A DNA stretch of 64,000 nt from Adineta vaga (GCA_021613535.1 CP075492.1:16306001-16370000); one strand, 5' to 3'. Numbered from the stretch's first letter, positions 46,421-57,693 are shown. A program made the numbers and translations. Notes: generated by a model not told the origin, from the letters alone.

Positions 46421-47404
46421 ATGGCCAGTTCATCTGCAGAACTACTTTTTCAAGTGACAAAAGTAATCTTACCTATGATTATTGTCTGTAGTGTAGTCGG
46501 CAATTCATTCAACATTGCTGTGCTAACCCGACACACTTTGTTTAAGCATCCATGTTCTTATTATCTTCTCGCCTGTTCCATTGACAATATATTCTATATG
46601 GGTTTCATTGTGTTGTATCAATTTTGGATTCAAATTTATTTAGTTGATCTTACTCAAAATTCTATTGTTTTGTGTAAACTTCTCAATTTCATCAGTACAT
46701 TAAGTACAACCATGTCTCCATATTTTATTGTACTAGCTTCAATCGATCGATATTTTAATAGTTCAAATATCGCCTGGAAAAGAAGGCTCAGTACTTTACG
46801 CGTAGCTCGATGGATGATAGGCTTTGTCAGTGCATTCAGTTTGATATTGGTCTTGAATACTCTGGCATTAAATACTATCTACAAACATGAAACACTGGGA
46901 TGTATACTTTTACCTACTTCAATATACAATTTGGTGTCTACCATAATGATTAGTGTTAGTTATTCACTTGTTGCACCTTGTTTGATGGTAATTTTTGGTA
47001 TTCTTATTATTTGGAATGTAAACCAAGCTCGTGTTATTCCTATCGCAGTTTCGCAGTATCGTCGCAATGGAATGCAATTGGCTCGGATGCTTCTAATGCA
47101 AATCGCCGCATACATTATTTGCAATTCAATTGGAAGTGTTCTTTATGTAATGTCATTTATTCTACCATCGATAGTAACCACCTTCGAGTATCAAATGGCA
47201 ACAAAAATCAGTTATCTTATGTACTATATTTCTTTTGCCACGCCATTTTTCTTACACATTCTTTCGGCTCAAGTGTATAGGAAGGAGTTCATCAAGCTTA
47301 TGCGTAAAGCATTTCGACGTGGTGATATAATTCAAGTTCAGCACATAACAGTTCAACGGACTATTCCTATGCTTGATCAAGTAGTTACAATACCAGGGGA
47401 ATAA
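46421..47404 (+). CDS. Rhodopsin-family G-protein-coupled receptor, copy B
   Basis: 327 residues, collinear with 3143-4126: GNSFN in TM1, SIDRYF at the end of TM3, and the same paired Cys positions. It starts at MASSSAELLFQ; no upstream in-frame ATG exists. Relative to copy A I count about 19 replacement and 3 silent nucleotide changes. Six or so replacements fall in the first 15 residues and several in the TM2 to loop region and TM6, the parts that could contact ligand. Both copies are intact. Confidence 0.9.
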   Translation: MASSSAELLFQVTKVILPMIIVCSVVGNSFNIAVLTRHTLFKHPCSYYLLACSIDNIFYMGFIVLYQFWIQIYLVDLTQNSIVLCKLLNFISTLSTTMSPYFIVLASIDRYFNSSNIAWKRRLSTLRVARWMIGFVSAFSLILVLNTLALNTIYKHETLGCILLPTSIYNLVSTIMISVSYSLVAPCLMVIFGILIIWNVNQARVIPIAVSQYRRNGMQLARMLLMQIAAYIICNSIGSVLYVMSFILPSIVTTFEYQMATKISYLMYYISFATPFFLHILSAQVYRKEFIKLMRKAFRRGDIIQVQHITVQRTIPMLDQVVTIPGE

Positions 47405-48978
47405 AGAACAATTGCTTGCAACTTTTTTTTCATCATAAGTGGAGTTTCATCTGTTAGCGTCAACGGTTATTACTTTATGACGCTATCTTGCACACACGCA
47501 CATATATATATATGTGTGTGTGTTTCCTTCTTTCTCTACATTCCTTCCTGTGAAATGTAGTCTTCTCTTGATCATCATATCCTCATGATGATCTTCTTTT
47601 GTTGTGTCTTTTTTCCTCGTGCAATTATTTTCATTCCAGTTGTCTGTTTCTGATTTTGTCCTTGTTTACCTTCAATAAATGTAGTCGACATCATTATTTA
47701 TTTCTCACACTTTATTATTGTGAGAGGGTATGATTGTACGTGAGGCTATCCCAGGTGCTTCAATCCGACCGGTGGATCAGACGGGAAACGATCGAAACCG
47801 ACATCGGATTGTGTCGGAATTCATTGGAAACCTATGAAAACCCGACCACCATTCCCCAGTTCCTGTCGGACGCATTAATATATCACCCTGGCTTTCGAAT
47901 ATTATACCGGATTCTAGTCCAACGACACTGTATTCCGTTTACAATTACACTGGATTTCATCTCGATTACCCCGAAATCCACCCCGATTACCATGGATTAC
48001 GCTAAACAACACCTAGTTTTGTATCGACGGCTAATGTAAGCTGAATAAAATATCAATCGCCGTAATTCGATGATTATTCTTGAATTATAACAATGAAAAG
48101 TTCATACCTCTATATTCACGGGTCGCTGAGATTCGGATGATGACCTTGCGGATAGATGATAGATGTTTTCTAGAAAGAATGGTAGACAATTAAAATGATT
48201 GTTTTTTCTAAATGGTTTCTTCGTTAAAAGTGGGATTTGGTGAAATTGACTTTTTATAGGAATTTATTTTGAAACATGCTTCTAAAAGTTTTCACGACGG
48301 TTGCTCTGAAAGATCAGATATGGGATGCTGGATGTGTTTTATTGACAGATGTAATATTGTGTGGTAGGGTTAGCGAGCTGAAAATAAAGGTGTTTTCAAA
48401 ATTATTACATATATGGTATGATGGTAACGTGAATTGTAGTTGAATGCATTTCATGATGAAAGTATGAAGCAATATTTATATTTCAGATTAGTATAATTTG
48501 ATAAAATTTTTATTCAAGTCGATACAAATAATTATTTTCTTTGTTTATTAAACAATTCTTTTTTGTTAAGGTAGGCTTCATTTATTTGCACGTTTTTCTT
48601 AGAGTCTGTATTATTAATATATTCGACGGCCTTTGTATCGGTGAAACTTTGATTTTTCTGCATGGTACTTAATTTTTAGTTTTACAAATTTTGTAATTTT
48701 TTTTCAGTAGTTTGTAATGGTATTTATTGTTACAGTGAAAATTTTTTGTTAAAATTTCTAATTTTTCGATATTGAAAAATAGTTTTTTTTTATGCAATAA
48801 GGAATTTATTTTGAAAATAAAAGGTAAATAATATTAATAAAGTGAATAAAAACTAGTTATAGCAACCTGTAGAAACTCAAAGGTTCCTGTCGGTTCCTGA
48901 AGGAAATCATTGGGTTTAGTCAGGTTTCCGACAGGTTCCGACGAGATCCGGAACCCGGATTACTCATCCTGGGTAAAT
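47405..48978. other. Non-coding spacer of duplication B
   Basis: Matches 4127-5702, including the shortened TA/TG microsatellite at about 47494-47524 and the 101-codon frame at 47734-48039 (three residue changes from copy A). No gene is assigned. Confidence 0.5.
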
Positions 48979-49400
48979 ATGTTTTTATCGATTATTAATG
49001 AAAGTTTTCGTCAAGCAAAAGAAACAAAAATTCAAGATGAACATATTTTCTCATTTATGTACAAGAAATTTACAAGATGGACAGGTGAAAGTTTATGCAT
49101 TGGAATTTTAATTATTATAATCTGTTTATTTTAGGTTTAAAAACTTTAAATAAAACAGAAATTCAAGAAGAAAAAGATTCTCGAATGCGTTCACAATGTT
49201 TTCATCCAATTGAAAATTTTCCTGATAAAAATTATCAACTATTAGAAGCAATTGATAAAGTATACTGATTATATATTACCTCTTTTCTTTTCAAATTGTT
49301 TTTTCTCTTCTAGATTTATGTCAATCAAAAAATGGAATTATTAAAATTGAAAAAAGTTGGAATTCAATTCTTTTCGTTCACGAATCATCATGATAAACTA
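48979..49400 (+). pseudogene. Spliced gene fragment of unknown family, copy B
   Basis: Exon-like pieces 48979-49084, 49135-49259 and about 49314 onward correspond to those at 5703-6130. Both short GT-AG introns are kept. Replacement differences from copy A (for example K-T-EIQ for K-I-EIQ, and A for G before IDK) outnumber silent ones. There is no recognisable domain and no 5' end. Confidence 0.4.
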
Positions 49401-49455
49401 TATATTTATATATTTAAGGGTGTGTGTGTGTGTGTGCGTTTCAAGTGCGACAGTT

Positions 49456-50445
49456 TTATTTTATTTCTTGTGATTTTCGTTGAAAAGTATTACGAATCTT
49501 AATAACCGGTCTGACATGGGACGATCGATTGAATAATGCTTTCAGATAAGGAGAAGTAACGATCTGAATAGTAGTGACTGATACAAGTGCAAAAATAGTC
49601 ATCATCCATTCGAATGGAACTGTCCACCATGGCATATATCCTGTCAAAGCATAAACTATAGGAATGAGACCATGTGGTGCAGCTACCGTAGTTACAAATG
49701 TTAGAAGAATAACCAGACGTGTCATTATAGTCATATCACGACGAATTCTAATCCGTTGATTAACACTAATGACCATGCCGCCTCGTTTTCGAATATGATA
49801 CATTGTCCAAATGTATAGGAATATAGTGGCAATAAAAGGAACGAGAAAAGCAACTGAACATATGAATAACGAACCAGAGATATTCGTTGGTGCAAATTGA
49901 CAAACATAATCATTCTTTAAATATTCAATTTCACCGATAATTAGACTTGGAAATACTTGAATAAAAGTTATAAATGTATGAATAATTGATAATAGAATAT
50001 ATAAACGAAAAGATTGAAATTTAATCTTTGTCGGATAAACTATGCGACTAAATCGATATGTAGCTTGAAGTAAAACTGTATAAAAATACATGCCTGCTTT
50101 TGAATAAATAAGGTAAGCTTTTATACGACACCACCATCCATCAAATGATACTTGAGGATACAAATATCCATATATAGAATAAATACATTTATCCATAAAT
50201 AGAGGATAACTAATCAAAAGACATATGTATAAATGAGCAAAAAGTAAGTAATCTATATGTTCGGTTTTGATAATTGATCGACGGAAAATCATCATGAATA
50301 GAATAAAAATCATCATACATTCACCAAGTATTGCACAGAAAAGACCGAATGAGGAGAAACTAATTTTGACTATTTGTACCAACATTTCGTATATTTTAAA
50401 TGGATAAAGACTCACAAATACTAGATTCAGCAGAACTTCAGACAA
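49456..50445 (-). CDS. Rhodopsin-like seven-transmembrane receptor, copy B
   Basis: 329 residues, collinear with 7015-8004, with ATYRFSRIVYP at the end of TM3. The stop codon lies within GTTTTATTT at 49448-49460, the uninterrupted version of the target site used by the foldback element in copy A. Replacement differences from A include F/V in AFLxPF, P/T in DMxIM, E/G in TxYMPW and N/K in YSxAG. The frame is intact. Confidence 0.85.
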   Translation of the reverse strand: MSEVLLNLVFVSLYPFKIYEMLVQIVKISFSSFGLFCAILGECMMIFILFMMIFRRSIIKTEHIDYLLFAHLYICLLISYPLFMDKCIYSIYGYLYPQVSFDGWWCRIKAYLIYSKAGMYFYTVLLQATYRFSRIVYPTKIKFQSFRLYILLSIIHTFITFIQVFPSLIIGEIEYLKNDYVCQFAPTNISGSLFICSVAFLVPFIATIFLYIWTMYHIRKRGGMVISVNQRIRIRRDMTIMTRLVILLTFVTTVAAPHGLIPIVYALTGYMPWWTVPFEWMMTIFALVSVTTIQIVTSPYLKALFNRSSHVRPVIKIRNTFQRKSQEIK

Positions 50446-51024
50446 GTTCCGATTATGAGATGTGTCTCATTAGTTCTCGTATTGCTTCTTCTAGCAAAGA
50501 TCAAACGTAACTACAAAACAGTTTCATTCTCTAATATTCAGGTACACCGAAACGTCAGTTCAATTATCTCTTGATTAAAATGGGTGTCAAAATTGATAAA
50601 TACAAACGAGATGGAAATTCTAATCCTAATGGAGAAGAAAAGCGTGAAAAGACGAGAAGAATTCTTTTTTTTCTTCTTAATTTTGTTTGAATAAATGATA
50701 TTCTAATATTCTCCTCTATTTTTGTATTGAAAAATGCCTTATCGTTTCTGTTTATCTATCGTCATTCGCATTCTATGTTTAGAAAATGAGAGTGTATTTT
50801 TGAATAGAAAGAATAAGATTTCATTTTATTAGTATTCACAATGAACACAAAGAGAACTTCTCGGATAAAATCCTTGAAAGACGAATCTCAAATAAATGAG
50901 TTTTTCTTCATAATTAATATTATAATCTCATTATTAAAATGTGTATATTCAGTAAGTCAACAATGACGGTGGAGTGTGGATGAGGGTTCAAAGGATACTT
51001 ACACCCACACCCTCACCCTCGAGA
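50446..51024. other. Non-coding right end of duplication B
   Basis: Upstream flank of the receptor. It ends in the telomere-like hairpin at 50965-51023 (GGAGTGTGGATGAGGG arm against CACCCACACCCTCACCC). Confidence 0.6.
50965..51023. repeat. Telomere-like hairpin at the end of duplication copy B
   Basis: The C-rich arm (CACCCACACCCTCACCCTC) is better preserved than at the end of copy A. Duplication homology ends here, and unrelated pseudogene sequence begins at once. Confidence 0.7.
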
Positions 51025-51390
51025 TGGTTTCAAACCTGATATCATTGCCTGACTTAGTCTTTCCATTCTGATTTCGTGTAACGGTAAACATGTCTGCACT
51101 TGGATCAATAGCTGTGGCATAGTCGAAGAAGATCGAAAGATCTCGCGTTACATTACTAGGCCCGCGTCCAACAACAAAAAATTGATTAAATCGGTTTCCG
51201 GTTCTGCCATGATATTTTAGTACAATATCGTAAAGTTGTTTTGAATACGACTCTCGTTCAACATCGTAGGTCTAAGCTAGTACATCAGTATATGATCGAA
51301 ATGTAGGATCTGTTGGATTTTTTGATGATATTGTGTTCAGTTGTTCTAAAATCGACGGCAGATATATTTGGACAAGGTAATTTTTTTAAC
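51025..51390 (-). pseudogene. Remnant of an unrecognised protein-coding gene
   Basis: On the minus strand about 120 codons read as natural protein (for example ILEQLNTISSKNPTDPTF, LYDIVLKYHGRTGNRFNQFF, DLSIFFDYATAIDPSADMF). One TAG interrupts it after SYTDVLA, and there is no start. The 3' end is cut by the telomere-like tract at the duplication edge. I do not recognise the family. Confidence 0.55.
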
Positions 51391-53103
51391 ACAGCTTTGG
51401 TTCTCAGAGATAATTTACAAGACCAATATAGCTCTGATGAAAACATACGATGATTTTCTTTGGGAATATTTACCGACTAGTTAAATTTGTATTTAAAGAT
51501 TGATAAGAACTACTTCGTTTCTTCTTCATCTGGTACTGACGTTACTCATTTAAAAAGAACATCTTCTCTGTGTTTAAAGCCTATATAGCAGAAGATAACT
51601 CGTAAAGAAATAGATGAGCTAGAATGGATGACTTTCAAAGCTTTTGTTAATGTGAATCTGTCTAACATAGATGGTGGTTTGCATTGTTATTTCCTGAATC
51701 AGGTATTAGTCCAACTAACCATTTTTATGTTACAGAGTAAAACGAAAAAATAGTTTGATTCTTTGATTATCATGGAGCACTGTGTAGGTGATAGTGCGAT
51801 ATATCAGATAAAACGAGTTATTATAGTATCAGCTTAATGGTGTGAGAATGTTTTTTCACTTGAAGGTTTCACCTAACCTTAAAACTTCGAGATTTTTCAA
51901 TAGAAACACAACTTTTATGTGTAGACAGTACCATTGACTGATATTTCAACACACCCTCTCGATTTGATTTCTTGCATCGAATAAATTTCGTATTGTATCT
52001 GGAATTTGAGACAGACTTTTCACTTGTTGGTGGTTATTATACTTGAGTATGGATATTCATAGTTTGATTTGTGATGGTATTGTCTTCTCGATGAGTGGTA
52101 GTGATGTGAATTCCTCTTGTTATTATTGTGCATGCGAAAGATTTCCTGAAAATTTGCTTTCAGATCGTCGACACATATGTTAGCTTGTTTAATCTGTTTG
52201 TTGAACTGTTGAAAAAGTGGTGATACAGTATCTATCACTTAGTTTTTAACATTTACTAAAATTTCTCTGAATACTTCGTTTATAAATTTATTCGAATCAC
52301 TTAATCGGACTTCATACGACATATACGTCTACATTAGAATGAAAAAAATATCATTGAATCGAAATTATAATAATTCGACCTATTACTAATGTATGCTATT
52401 TATGTGATGTCTTTGTCAAACAATTTTCTATTGAACCTTCTATTCTATTCTATTTCATAGATATTGATGAAAGTTTTAGCGAAACTCACGTTAATTGATT
52501 CATTATATGTTGGTATTTATTTTTATTCGCAAAATTCTGTTAAATTCCGATGCACGATACGATTCTTCTGATAAACACCCGTCTTTTGTCAGTCGATAGG
52601 AAGACATGAGTATGTACAATTGACGGTATTTCCACATTCAGAGACATTAGAACTATACAAGTATGGAATTTATTAAACAGTTATGTGAGAGAATTATATT
52701 ACTTTAACAACAATAAAAGATCTCAAAGTGACGTTTATTTAAATTGAGGGTGAGGATGTGGATGTGGGTGTATATATTACAACTATCTAACATCCACACC
52801 CACACACCGCTTTGTTAACGAACGAAGAGGATTAATCACAATTGAATCATTGTGAAATAAGACAGAAACCCTCATATACTTTCTGCATGCGGACAACATA
52901 GAAACTGGACTAGAAGAAAAGAGTTTTATTTTTGTTCTGCAGTCAGTGAATGGAATAGAACGGAACAGAAAAAAAACATTTTTATGTAACTTCACAACAA
53001 ACAACTCACACGCATGTATTTAAATAGGTTATTTCATATAAGTACACTGTGATTTCAACATCGTTTCGCTGGATACAAAATAAGAATACGTTATCGATAA
53101 AAA
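51391..53103. other. Mostly non-coding stretch with a telomere-like hairpin
   Basis: Short sense-looking pieces occur, for example LVLRDNLQDQYSSDENIR at about 51401 on the plus strand, and a 72-codon His/Ser/Tyr-rich minus frame at 52020-52238. None can be assigned. A hairpin lies at 52745-52808. Confidence 0.45.
52745..52808. repeat. Telomere-like hairpin
   Basis: The arms GAGGGTGAGGATGTGGATGT and CATCCACACCCACACACC lie around an AT-rich loop (TATATATTACAAC). Confidence 0.75.
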
Positions 53104-53460
53104 TGAGCAAGACTAACAAGAAAGCATCATCGTCAACTACGGCTCAAATGCAACAAGTGTCCAAATCATCTGGCAAGTCTAGAAATAAGTTCGAAATGTT
53201 TGTTAACTATAAAAATCTACATGATAGTAATCGAATACTTTGCTCTAGACAAAAAATCCACTGGTACAGTCCAGCAACCAATGCATTTTCCTGAAAAGGT
53301 ACCTGGTTGTAACGGTCATGCGTGTAATAAATGTGGCAAATGTCGTGATTGGTATTATGATGGTGATCGTTGGGTACTACATGATGCTGGAACATGTGCC
53401 GGTGGTCATGGTAGCGTCAATGAACGTGTCGTTTGGGTTCTTGATTCTTGCGAATGTTAA
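53104..53460 (+). CDS. Small cysteine-rich protein, probably spliced by a GC-AG intron
   Basis: The first frame (MSKTNKKASSSTTAQMQQ, Ser/Lys/Gln-rich) starts at 53104. The natural-looking downstream frame (VIEYFALDKKSTGTVQQP, then PGCNGHACNKCGKCRDWYY and ending VVWVLDSCEC) is in another phase. A 59-nt intron starting GCAAGT after CATCTG (about 53172) and ending GATAG near 53230 joins them in phase. GCAAGT is the usual non-GT donor. The C-terminal domain has seven or so Cys, including C-x3-HxC-x2-C-x2-C, compatible with metal binding or disulphides. No family is recognised. If the intron is wrong, a frameshift pseudogene is the alternative. Confidence 0.5.
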
Positions 53461-53591
53461 TTCTAATCTTAAAAAGGATCTTTATTAAACAGTAAATAAA
53501 AAGAGCAAACAAAAACTAGAAAGAAGAATTGATTTCGCTCGTAAAAACGTTTTTTCAAAAAATTAATTTGAACTATCAAAATACTGATATA

Positions 53592-53640
53592 TTGAGGGTG
53601 TGGGTGTGGGTGCTAGTGAGAACAGGCGTGAGACTGAGGG
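53592..53640. repeat. G-rich telomere-like tract without clear C-rich partner
   Basis: GAGGGTGTGGGTGTGGGTGC followed by GAGGGTGACC. It sits just 3' of the macro-domain remnant. Confidence 0.6.
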
Positions 53641-53664
53641 TGACCGTGAGCGCGAGTTTGCCGA

Positions 53665-54207
53665 TGATATGGAGAACGACATTGTTGGAAGCGATAATAT
53701 ATCAATCTGTTTCTGAAATTCTTGTTATGTCTGTTCGTTTGGATTCTATGACGAAAAAAACTGAAATACGATGGTTGTGTAATTGTCGTTGAGCTTCTTT
53801 AATCATTATTTAAGCGACAAAAATAATTGAACATCCAAACTGACCGCATCCAATTGCAGGAAATGCGATGCTTTGATATTTGTCCTTTGTTGCTTTTTCT
53901 ATTGCAATACAAACGAATGTCCCGATAGATTGTTCAAGAAGAAATCCACGAAAACTTCTTTTCCAAAAAAGGAAGTAAACCATTTTTGATCTGAGCTACC
54001 TCTCAGTATCCATATGGCAACGACAGAATATCGTGAATTTTGCTTCGATTCTGCATTGAAATACAATCTAAAATTATCTCTAACAGGTTTACAGACAGCT
54101 TCAAACATAGAATCTGATGAGGAATTAGCAACGATAACTTGCCAAAATAACTTACATCGTATGTTGTTGGATGTCTTTCAGGTCTAATACTTCCTGATCC
54201 TGCAGCC
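53665..54207 (-). pseudogene. Macro-domain (PARP14-like) pseudogene
   Basis: On the minus strand, after an acceptor-like TTTTAG, coding-like text runs AAGSGSIRPERHPTTYD, then MFEAVCKPVRDNFRLYFN and YSVVAIWILRGSSDQKW. A frame change near 53960 leads to EQSIGTFVCIAIEKATKD and YQSIAFPAIGCGQFGCS. The last is the ADP-ribose-binding loop of macro domains (AFPAIGxGxxG). A TAA follows after FVA, then MIKEAQRQLHNH and another frame break. Macro domains bind or remove ADP-ribose. With a stop and at least two frame changes, this copy is dead. Confidence 0.75.
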
Positions 54208-55364
54208 TAAAACAAAAATCATTTTTATGAACAATCAAAACATACAAGCTGAATCCATATTCAGAGTTTAAATGAGCATGGAAGCAGAAAAATCTAAGAA
54301 CTTTCTTTTTCGATATGTTCGTGTTCGATAGAAAACTGACTTAGAAGTTTGCAAAAATTTGTAATGAAAATACTGCAGAAAACGACCGAATATATTACGT
54401 TTTCCAACGGGATGAGGAGATAAGAATGTCAGTCAGTATCTCTATCCATTATCACCTTCACTTTCTGCCGTTGTTCTTCGGTGAATTAATATCAGTATTT
54501 AGTGAAGTTTATGGACTCTCTTTCTACAGTGTTATACATGACATTGTTTCGTCGAGAATGCCTTTTTTTTATAGCCCTACAAAACAAATAACATTTTATC
54601 TTATGTATATATAGCGGTCAATAAGAGAATCTAGCTGAGTTTCGAATAGCTTTATAGTTCGTACTTTGATAACAAAAAGCAAAAAGATAAACATTATGAG
54701 TTTAATATTAATCTCCTTATTCAATATAATAATTTGCATGGTTGTGGTTTGCGGGATATCGAACTATTGATTGAAATAAAAAGGAAACAACGTCTATTGG
54801 ATTAAATGTTTTTCACGAGCAATACGTTTAGGAAGGACATTGAATGATTGGTTGAAAATTAATTACGAAATTTTTATCTTTTACTTTCTATTTTCTTGTT
54901 TATTTGCGGTTATTTATATCGTAACATTTCTTAGGTTTATTTTCGACAAAATGCAAATGTCGAAAATATAATATTGATGTTTTCATAGAATAATAAACAC
55001 GTTTACGATTGATATTTATACTAGTATTGATTTATTGAATCTTAAAAATTGATAAAAGTAATAATTGAGTATTATATTTCGTTCGAAGAACTTCATTTGA
55101 CATTAATGCTAATGTGTCACATTCTACTCTTGAGAGGAAAAGAAGAAAAGGAAAGAAAAGAAAATCGAGCATTTATTTTTGTTATTTCTATGTATTTATG
55201 ACGTTCTCTGTAGAATACATATCCAAGAAAGCTAATGTTAACTACCACCCACCCACAAACAACACAACAATCTACTGAAAGCATCGTCTTAATATTTTTT
55301 TCTCGATATTACTGTAAGATAAATTGACAAAGAATAATACACGAGACTCTTCTTTATACTAAAC
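54208..55364. other. Non-coding stretch
   Basis: AT-rich, no gene seen. A 62-codon frame at 54426-54614 has no supporting feature. Confidence 0.5.
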
Positions 55365-55889
55365 ATGATGTTAAAACACACCGTTTTCTTCATCATTTTG
55401 TTCTCTCATGGTTTTATTGAATTAATCAACAGCTGTAGTTGTGTCGGTGATATTCCATTGGAAAAGAGTTTTGCTGATGCAACACATGTATTCATTGGTA
55501 AAGCTATTAGAACAGCACCGGGAACGACCCGAAATGAATATCGAATAACATTTCTACTGGATAAAGTGTTTAAAGGTTTGATACCATCTAACGGTCGTAT
55601 TATTGCATCAACACCTTATGAATCAGCAGCTTGTGGTGTATCTATTCGTGCAGGAGAAAACTGGCAAGTTTGGGCAACTGGAAGTGATGATGCTTTGCAA
55701 ATCTCTTCATGTAGTAAAACAACAAATGAAACAACACGAAATATTGATTTTCTTAATAAATATGCTTCACCCCGATCTCCTTCGAATCTTCATGTTTCAT
55801 CAACATCTCGATGTCAAAATTCATTAATAATTACGATTACATCGTTCTTCGTTCTTATTGGATATCATTTATTCTCTCTCGATAAGTAA
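55365..55889 (+). CDS. Secreted or membrane-tethered TIMP/NTR-domain-like protein
   Basis: 174 residues. A signal peptide (LKHTVFFIILFSHGFIELI) is followed directly by a CSCVGD motif, so the mature protein would begin Cys-x-Cys, as in tissue inhibitors of metalloproteinases, whose N-terminal Cys chelates the protease zinc. The OB-fold-like body includes HVFIGKAIR, FLLDKVFKG and GENWQVWATG, with Cys in AACGV and SSCSK. The C-terminus has a Cys (SRCQ) and a hydrophobic end (LIITITSFFVLIGYHLF) that could be a membrane or GPI signal. It is shorter than vertebrate TIMPs (about 190-220) and probably has only the N-terminal domain. Protease inhibition is inferred from the fold. Confidence 0.7.
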   Translation: MMLKHTVFFIILFSHGFIELINSCSCVGDIPLEKSFADATHVFIGKAIRTAPGTTRNEYRITFLLDKVFKGLIPSNGRIIASTPYESAACGVSIRAGENWQVWATGSDDALQISSCSKTTNETTRNIDFLNKYASPRSPSNLHVSSTSRCQNSLIITITSFFVLIGYHLFSLDK

Positions 55890-56608
55890 CAAATCGTATA
55901 ATCCGTTTTTTTTCTCGCATATAAAACTCATATTTATGCGTCACATACCAATATATCAATTCTTTTGTCAATTCAGACAAAAATTCTGTTTGTTTTTCTT
56001 CTATCCTTTTTCTGTCTTAGTATCATTATCTACCACATACATATTTTTTTTTCTTCTTTCCTGCTATTCCTCGTCTATTCCCCGCAACTATTTTTCCTTC
56101 TAGATGTATTTGACATTTTCCTCTACTATACGAAGAAATAATGACGGCAAATGCTTATTCATAGAACGTAAGAAAATATCATAAACATCATGTCTGTACA
56201 ATAATCTAGAACATGTGTATCATATCAGTACACAATTTCCGCTTGATTCATTATATTAAAGATTAAATAAAATATGAATAGATTTTCTCTTTTATTGAAA
56301 ATTCATCTTTAAGAACAAATCTATGTACTTTAATATACAATCATAACGTAATGTGTCAGATATGATAAATGTCTTTAAATATTGGAAATATTTCTTATTC
56401 AACTTTGAAAAAGATAATGAAACTAAATGAGTAGAAGTTTGAACTGCATATCTTTCATCAATTTACACATTGCTATACATTGTATTTAAGAACATAAAAT
56501 CGTAAGTAATTGAATTTGTTTCTAATTAACATATTTGCTTCATTATCATATTAATAATCGACAATAATCGAAATATTTCCAATTGTTATATTGACATTAT
56601 TTTAATCA
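55890..56608. other. Non-coding stretch
   Basis: Pyrimidine-rich then AT-rich DNA. I see nothing in it. Confidence 0.5.
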
Positions 56609-56896
56609 TCTTTAACCAGCTGTAGCAAGAATTTTTCCTGATTTAAGCATCATTGTGGTATGAGAAGAACGTTTTTCTGGCATACCATCAATAGTTGTCC
56701 ATTTGCTCGTCAATAGATCATATAATTCACAACTAGATAAAAAGTTTGCATCTCCTATACACCTCCAGTGACAAGCACTCGACCTCGAACTGAGTAAAAT
56801 TGCAGTGCGAACACCAAGAGATAGTGCCATTTTTGCAGCATGAACAAGCATACCTGATCCACCTTCATTCGACACTCTAAAATGAAATGAAACCAT
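56609..56896 (-). pseudogene. Kelch-repeat fragment
   Basis: The minus-strand frame ends in a kelch-type unit: SCELYDLLTSKWTTIDGMPE, then KRSSHTTMMLKSGKILATAG and a stop. The preceding residues (ACHWRCIGDANF) look like a kelch strand read partly out of frame. Only about one and a half repeats are present, with no start and a stop directly after LATAG, so it is a relic of a kelch or galactose-oxidase-like beta-propeller gene. Confidence 0.6.
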
Positions 56897-57134
56897 CTTG
56901 TTTACAAGAATGCTGAGGAACTCCTATGATATATTGGTGTACCTCAGCTATACATAATTCTGTCGATTTCTTGACTTGGAAATAAACAATGTATGGACAT
57001 TATAGGCTTCCACTATTTTGTTAGAGATTCATCGATGACCTTGAAAATAAAACGTCTAGAGCGGAAAAAGTTCAAATAGGATTTTTATTAACTGTAGAAA
57101 AAATATTTGTTACTCTACGCAAAAAATTATTGGT

Positions 57135-57693
57135 TTAGTCTTGCGATAAGTCATACAGTTTCACCAATTCCGATGCCTTACGATTGAATTCTGGTCTATT
57201 GAATTCGTATTCGACAGCAATCTCTTGAAAAATAAAAGAAACAAATTAGGTTCTTTTATAAAATGAAATAAAACAATTTACCATGATTCACTGCATGATC
57301 AAGTTTAGGATTATCAATCAAAAACGCAATACGTTTGATAATATATAGAAGTGGTGTTGTTGGTTTATGTTCTTCACCTTCATAAAGCAACTGATCACAT
57401 ATTTTTCCATCAGAGTCAACGTTTGGATGATAAATTTTTTTAACAAATCGAACTTCCGGTGCTTTGAAGGGATATTCTGAAAGTAATTTAATTTCGATTT
57501 GAAACGCAGCTTGATTAAAAATCTTCGGACTTGATAATATTCTTCCAAGGATGATGATTGGTATTGCGCCTGGTTCATCATCCAACGATACACGATCAAG
57601 ACGAAATCCTCCTACTGATAGATCAGTCCAATTTAATGGCATTCGTAAACTATCGATCTCACGAATTACGCGTAGATTTGTGCGTTTGGTCAT
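57135..57693 (-). CDS. Ubiquitin-conjugating enzyme E2 (UBE2L-like UBC fold)
   Basis: Two exons, 57282-57693 and 57135-57223, with a 58-nt GT-AG intron, give 166 residues. The UBC signature is clear: YPFKAPEVRFVKKIYHPNV, with the HPN motif before the active site, and the catalytic Cys in DGKICDQLL. LLYIIKRIAFLIDNP follows, and the C-terminal helix (FNRKASELVKLYD) comes from exon 2. E2 enzymes carry ubiquitin as a thioester and pass it to E3 or substrate, in cytosol and nucleus. The YHPNV and ICDQ spacing is closest in my memory to the UBE2L group. The acidic residue right after the Cys is unusual. The gene appears intact. Confidence 0.85.

Larger units (their letters stand above)
45342..51015. 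repeat. Segmental duplication, copy B
   Basis: Direct repeat of 2040-8628, about 43.3 kb downstream. It lacks the foldback element and two short segments present in copy A. Differences from A in non-coding parts are about 1% by eye. The left edge follows GATGGCAGCCCC, and the right edge runs into CACCCACACCCTCACCC, a telomere-like tract. Confidence 0.9.
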
